From NCBI GenBank assembly GCA_049522565.1, contig JBEKNT010000326.1, positions 1 through 8,017 of the forward strand: a stretch of DNA of 8,017 bases, in the 5' to 3' direction. This DNA is from JASHVB01 sp049522565. Its GTDB lineage: Bacteria; Pseudomonadota; Alphaproteobacteria; Acetobacterales; Acetobacteraceae. Position numbers and translations under genes: made by a program. Below the pieces are notes generated by a model, which made no database searches, had not been told where the DNA came from, and saw only the letters and a list, made by a program, of their open reading frames with translations. Positions 6,864-8,017 of this stretch are shown here, piece by piece. Each line of letters opens with the position of its first letter. Position 1 is the first letter of the stretch.

Positions 6864-6978
6864 GGCCCGCCTGGGACTAGGCGCCCCCGCGGCGATTCTG
6901 CTGTTGCAACCCGGCATGCGCGGTGTCTGCCACGGAGCCCGACGCCGGGGCAATGCGCCGTGCCGCCGCCCGGCGGTC

Positions 6979-7003
6979 CGTCCGGGCGCAACCGCCCCGG
7001 ACG
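6979..7003. other. GC-rich inverted repeat upstream of rlpA
   Basis: CGTCCGGG (6979–6986) and CCCGGACG (6996–7003) form a perfect 8-bp stem with a 9-base loop, extendable by two pairs with a one-base bulge. It lies 116 bp before the rlpA start, probably within its leader if transcription begins in the AT-rich patch. No U-run follows, so it is not a standard terminator. Confidence 0.4.
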
Positions 7004-7092
7004 TGGTCAAGCGCCGATCGTGCCGACTTACCGCCCGGGGCGGTCGTGCCGCACTCCGAGTGCCCGGATGCGCTGAATTCGTTCCCGAATAG

Positions 7093-7114
7093 TACCGTTC
7101 GAAATTGTACGGTA
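7093..7114. promoter_or_regulatory. Palindrome TACCGT-N10-ACGGTA, candidate operator
   Basis: Two perfect 6-base half-sites (7093–7098 and 7109–7114) are separated by 10 bases in an AT-rich island between the divergent rlpA and 7293 genes. The half-site spacing places them about one and a half helical turns apart (16 bp start to start). It lies 16 bp upstream of the TTGACT element, where an activator or a divergent-promoter regulator could bind. No regulator gene is adjacent, so the binding protein is unknown. Confidence 0.45.
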
Positions 7115-7130
7115 ATAATTCGTCAACAAA

Positions 7131-7159
7131 TTGACTTCCTTCTTGCACTTGAGGAATAT
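7131..7159 (+). promoter_or_regulatory. Candidate sigma-70 promoter for the 7293 gene
   Basis: TTGACT (7131–7136) matches five of six -35 consensus bases. After an ideal 17-base spacer comes GAATAT (7154–7159), which keeps the A at position 2 and the final AT of the -10 consensus. It sits at the edge of the only AT-rich patch in the spacer. Transcription would begin near 7166, giving a leader of about 125 bases before ATG 7293. Confidence 0.45.
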
Positions 7160-7292
7160 CCCGCACGGCTCGTGTGCTCGTGGCGCGGGGGACAAGCGCC
7201 AGTCCCGGCGTATGCCCTGCGTCCCGGCAGGCCGCTTGCCGATTGAATGGCGCTGACCGGCGCCTGCACTCCCAACGCGAGGATTTTGACAG

Positions 7293-7928
7293 ATGCCAGC
7301 AATGCTCGACGAGGACATGATGGGGCGGGATCCGGCCGTCGTGGGATTTCCCCATCTGCTTGTGTGCATGGGTTTTGTCGCGCGCACCAACGCGGATCTC
7401 TGGGGCGTGCATCTGACCACGGTCGTCAACAGCCCCGGCACGTTCGCCGCATTCTGGACCTGGGCCCAGACGAAGGGGCTGGGGACCGGTGCAATCACCG
7501 ACATCTATGGCTCCGGCAACCATAGGGTTCGCTACGGGACGAACACAGCCCCGGCCGGGTGGGGCGCGTGGAACGTGGAAATGCAGGGTTATGCCAACCA
7601 TATGGGCTGGAATGGCCCAGCCCACGGCTTCGACACCAGCATCATCAATCCGCAAGACGGCACCTATGTTGAGTACCAGTTGCAACTGGCCGGCGCGCAG
7701 CCCTGCACGATTTTTTATAAACGCAACGAAAAGACCGTGCCCACAGGGACGACGACCGTCAACTACGCGGGAGGCGCGGGCGACGTCGCGGCCTGGGATC
7801 ACGCCCAAAATCGGTTCCGGGGGATGGCGTTTCCCAAGACCGGTGTGATCGGCAGGGTATCGACGTTCCACAAGGGCACGTTCCACGAGTTGGACTACGC
7901 GCTGCGGATGCGGACCGTCGCCGTTTAG
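7293..7928 (+). CDS. Protein of unknown function, 211 residues
   Basis: I do not recognise a family. The start ATG has GAGGA (7279–7283) nine bases upstream, and codon usage is consistent with a real gene. There is no signal peptide or membrane segment. The N-terminal part reads LLVCMGFVARTNADLWGVHLTT (22–43): a strand with a cysteine (C25), a polar turn, and a second strand ending in a histidine (H40). The rest is rich in Gly, Trp, His and aromatic residues and looks beta-rich (AGWGAWNVEMQGYANHMGWNG; YVEYQLQLAG), ending in HELDYALRMRTVAV. The Cys–strand–His arrangement recalls CheD/CNF-type glutamine deamidases, but this is a loose visual resemblance only. The gene stands alone, divergent from rlpA, with its own apparent promoter. 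Confidence 0.7.
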   Translation: MPAMLDEDMMGRDPAVVGFPHLLVCMGFVARTNADLWGVHLTTVVNSPGTFAAFWTWAQTKGLGTGAITDIYGSGNHRVRYGTNTAPAGWGAWNVEMQGYANHMGWNGPAHGFDTSIINPQDGTYVEYQLQLAGAQPCTIFYKRNEKTVPTGTTTVNYAGGAGDVAAWDHAQNRFRGMAFPKTGVIGRVSTFHKGTFHELDYALRMRTVAV

Positions 7929-7949
7929 AGCACTGCCACCCTGGCTGGA

Positions 7950-7999
7950 TGCGTCGCGGGGTCGCTGTCATCGCGCGCAGCGCAGCGACGCAGCAATCC
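7950..7999. repeat. Stem-loop resembling a proteobacterial intergenic palindromic repeat
   Basis: GTCAT … AGCGCAGCGACGCAGCAATCC (core 7967–7999) resembles, from memory, the abundant intergenic repeat in many proteobacteria built on GTCATTGCGAGCG … AGCGAAGCAATCC. It forms alternative hairpins: TGCGTCGC (7950–7957) with GCGACGCA (7985–7992), and GTCGCTG (7961–7967) with CAGCGAC (7983–7989). It lies just after the stop of the 7293 gene, where such elements are often found. It could also serve as a 3' mRNA stem. Confidence 0.5.
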
Positions 8000-8017
8000 C
8001 CCGCCGGACGAGCGGCC

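Larger units (their letters stand above)
6864..7292. other. Divergent intergenic region between rlpA and the 7293 gene
   Basis: This 429-bp stretch contains no gene I can support. The rlpA-proximal part (about 6864–7075) is very GC-rich and holds a stem-loop at 6979–7003. The middle (about 7082–7160) is AT-rich and carries a palindrome and a plausible plus-strand promoter. The final part (about 7160–7290) would be an untranslated leader for the 7293 gene, with a small stem (GGGAC 7189–7193 with GTCCC 7202–7206). Open frames here have no good start signals or recognisable protein character. Confidence 0.6.

Noticed and set aside
5300..7076. Large plus-strand frames opposite dacA and rlpA
   Set aside because: Composition is Arg/Pro/His rich; both genes on the minus strand have complete family signatures.
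6862..7092. 76-codon plus-strand frame in the rlpA/7293 spacer
   Set aside because: No Shine-Dalgarno, Arg/Ala-rich shadow composition, and it begins within the rlpA start codon region.
6864..7886. Long minus-strand open frame continuing upstream of rlpA, antisense to the 7293 gene
   Set aside because: It stays open because of high GC content. The rlpA lipoprotein signal fixes the start at 6863, and the upstream residues look like shadow translation (Arg/Ala/Pro/Gly rich, no domain).
1..8017. tRNA, rRNA, CRISPR array or transposase genes
   Set aside because: Read on both strands; no cloverleaf, array periodicity or transposase motif was seen.

Overview
The window is high-GC DNA that looks alphaproteobacterial, most likely Acetobacteraceae/Rhodospirillales. 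This rests on protein character and on the chromosomal order rlpA–dacA–tmk, which I recall as a shared cell-envelope/nucleotide cluster in that group. It was read by eye only, with no database search.

Layout from left to right. (1) Positions 1–726, minus strand: the 5' portion of a branched-chain amino acid aminotransferase (ilvE). It runs off the left edge and carries an in-frame TAG just before the catalytic-lysine motif. (2) Positions 836–4015, plus strand: a compact two-gene operon. It encodes a 795-residue helical/TPR-like protein with a C-terminal CHAT (caspase-like) protease domain, then a 258-residue unrecognised protein ending in a hydrophobic hairpin-like tail. Sampled stretches have lower GC than tmk and rlpA, and the operon sits where the downstream partners of tmk would be expected. 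It is the best candidate here for an undescribed accessory system, plausibly a protease–effector pair. (3) Positions 4024–6863, minus strand: the chromosomal run rlpA (lipoprotein with DPBB and SPOR domains) → dacA (penicillin-binding D,D-carboxypeptidase) → tmk (thymidylate kinase), closely spaced and probably co-transcribed. (4) Positions 6864–7292: a 429-bp divergent intergenic region with a palindrome and a plausible plus-strand promoter. (5) Positions 7293–7928, plus strand: a 211-residue protein of unknown function with a good Shine-Dalgarno sequence. (6) Positions 7929–8017: a stem-loop resembling a widespread proteobacterial intergenic palindromic repeat.

Functionally, rlpA and dacA act on periplasmic peptidoglycan (glycan-strand cleavage and peptide trimming), and tmk supplies dTDP for DNA synthesis. 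The CHAT operon and the 7293 gene are accessory. The CHAT gene order, the strong internal ribosome binding site and the membrane-prone tail of the second protein suggest that the protease acts on, or together with, its neighbour. That link is inference.
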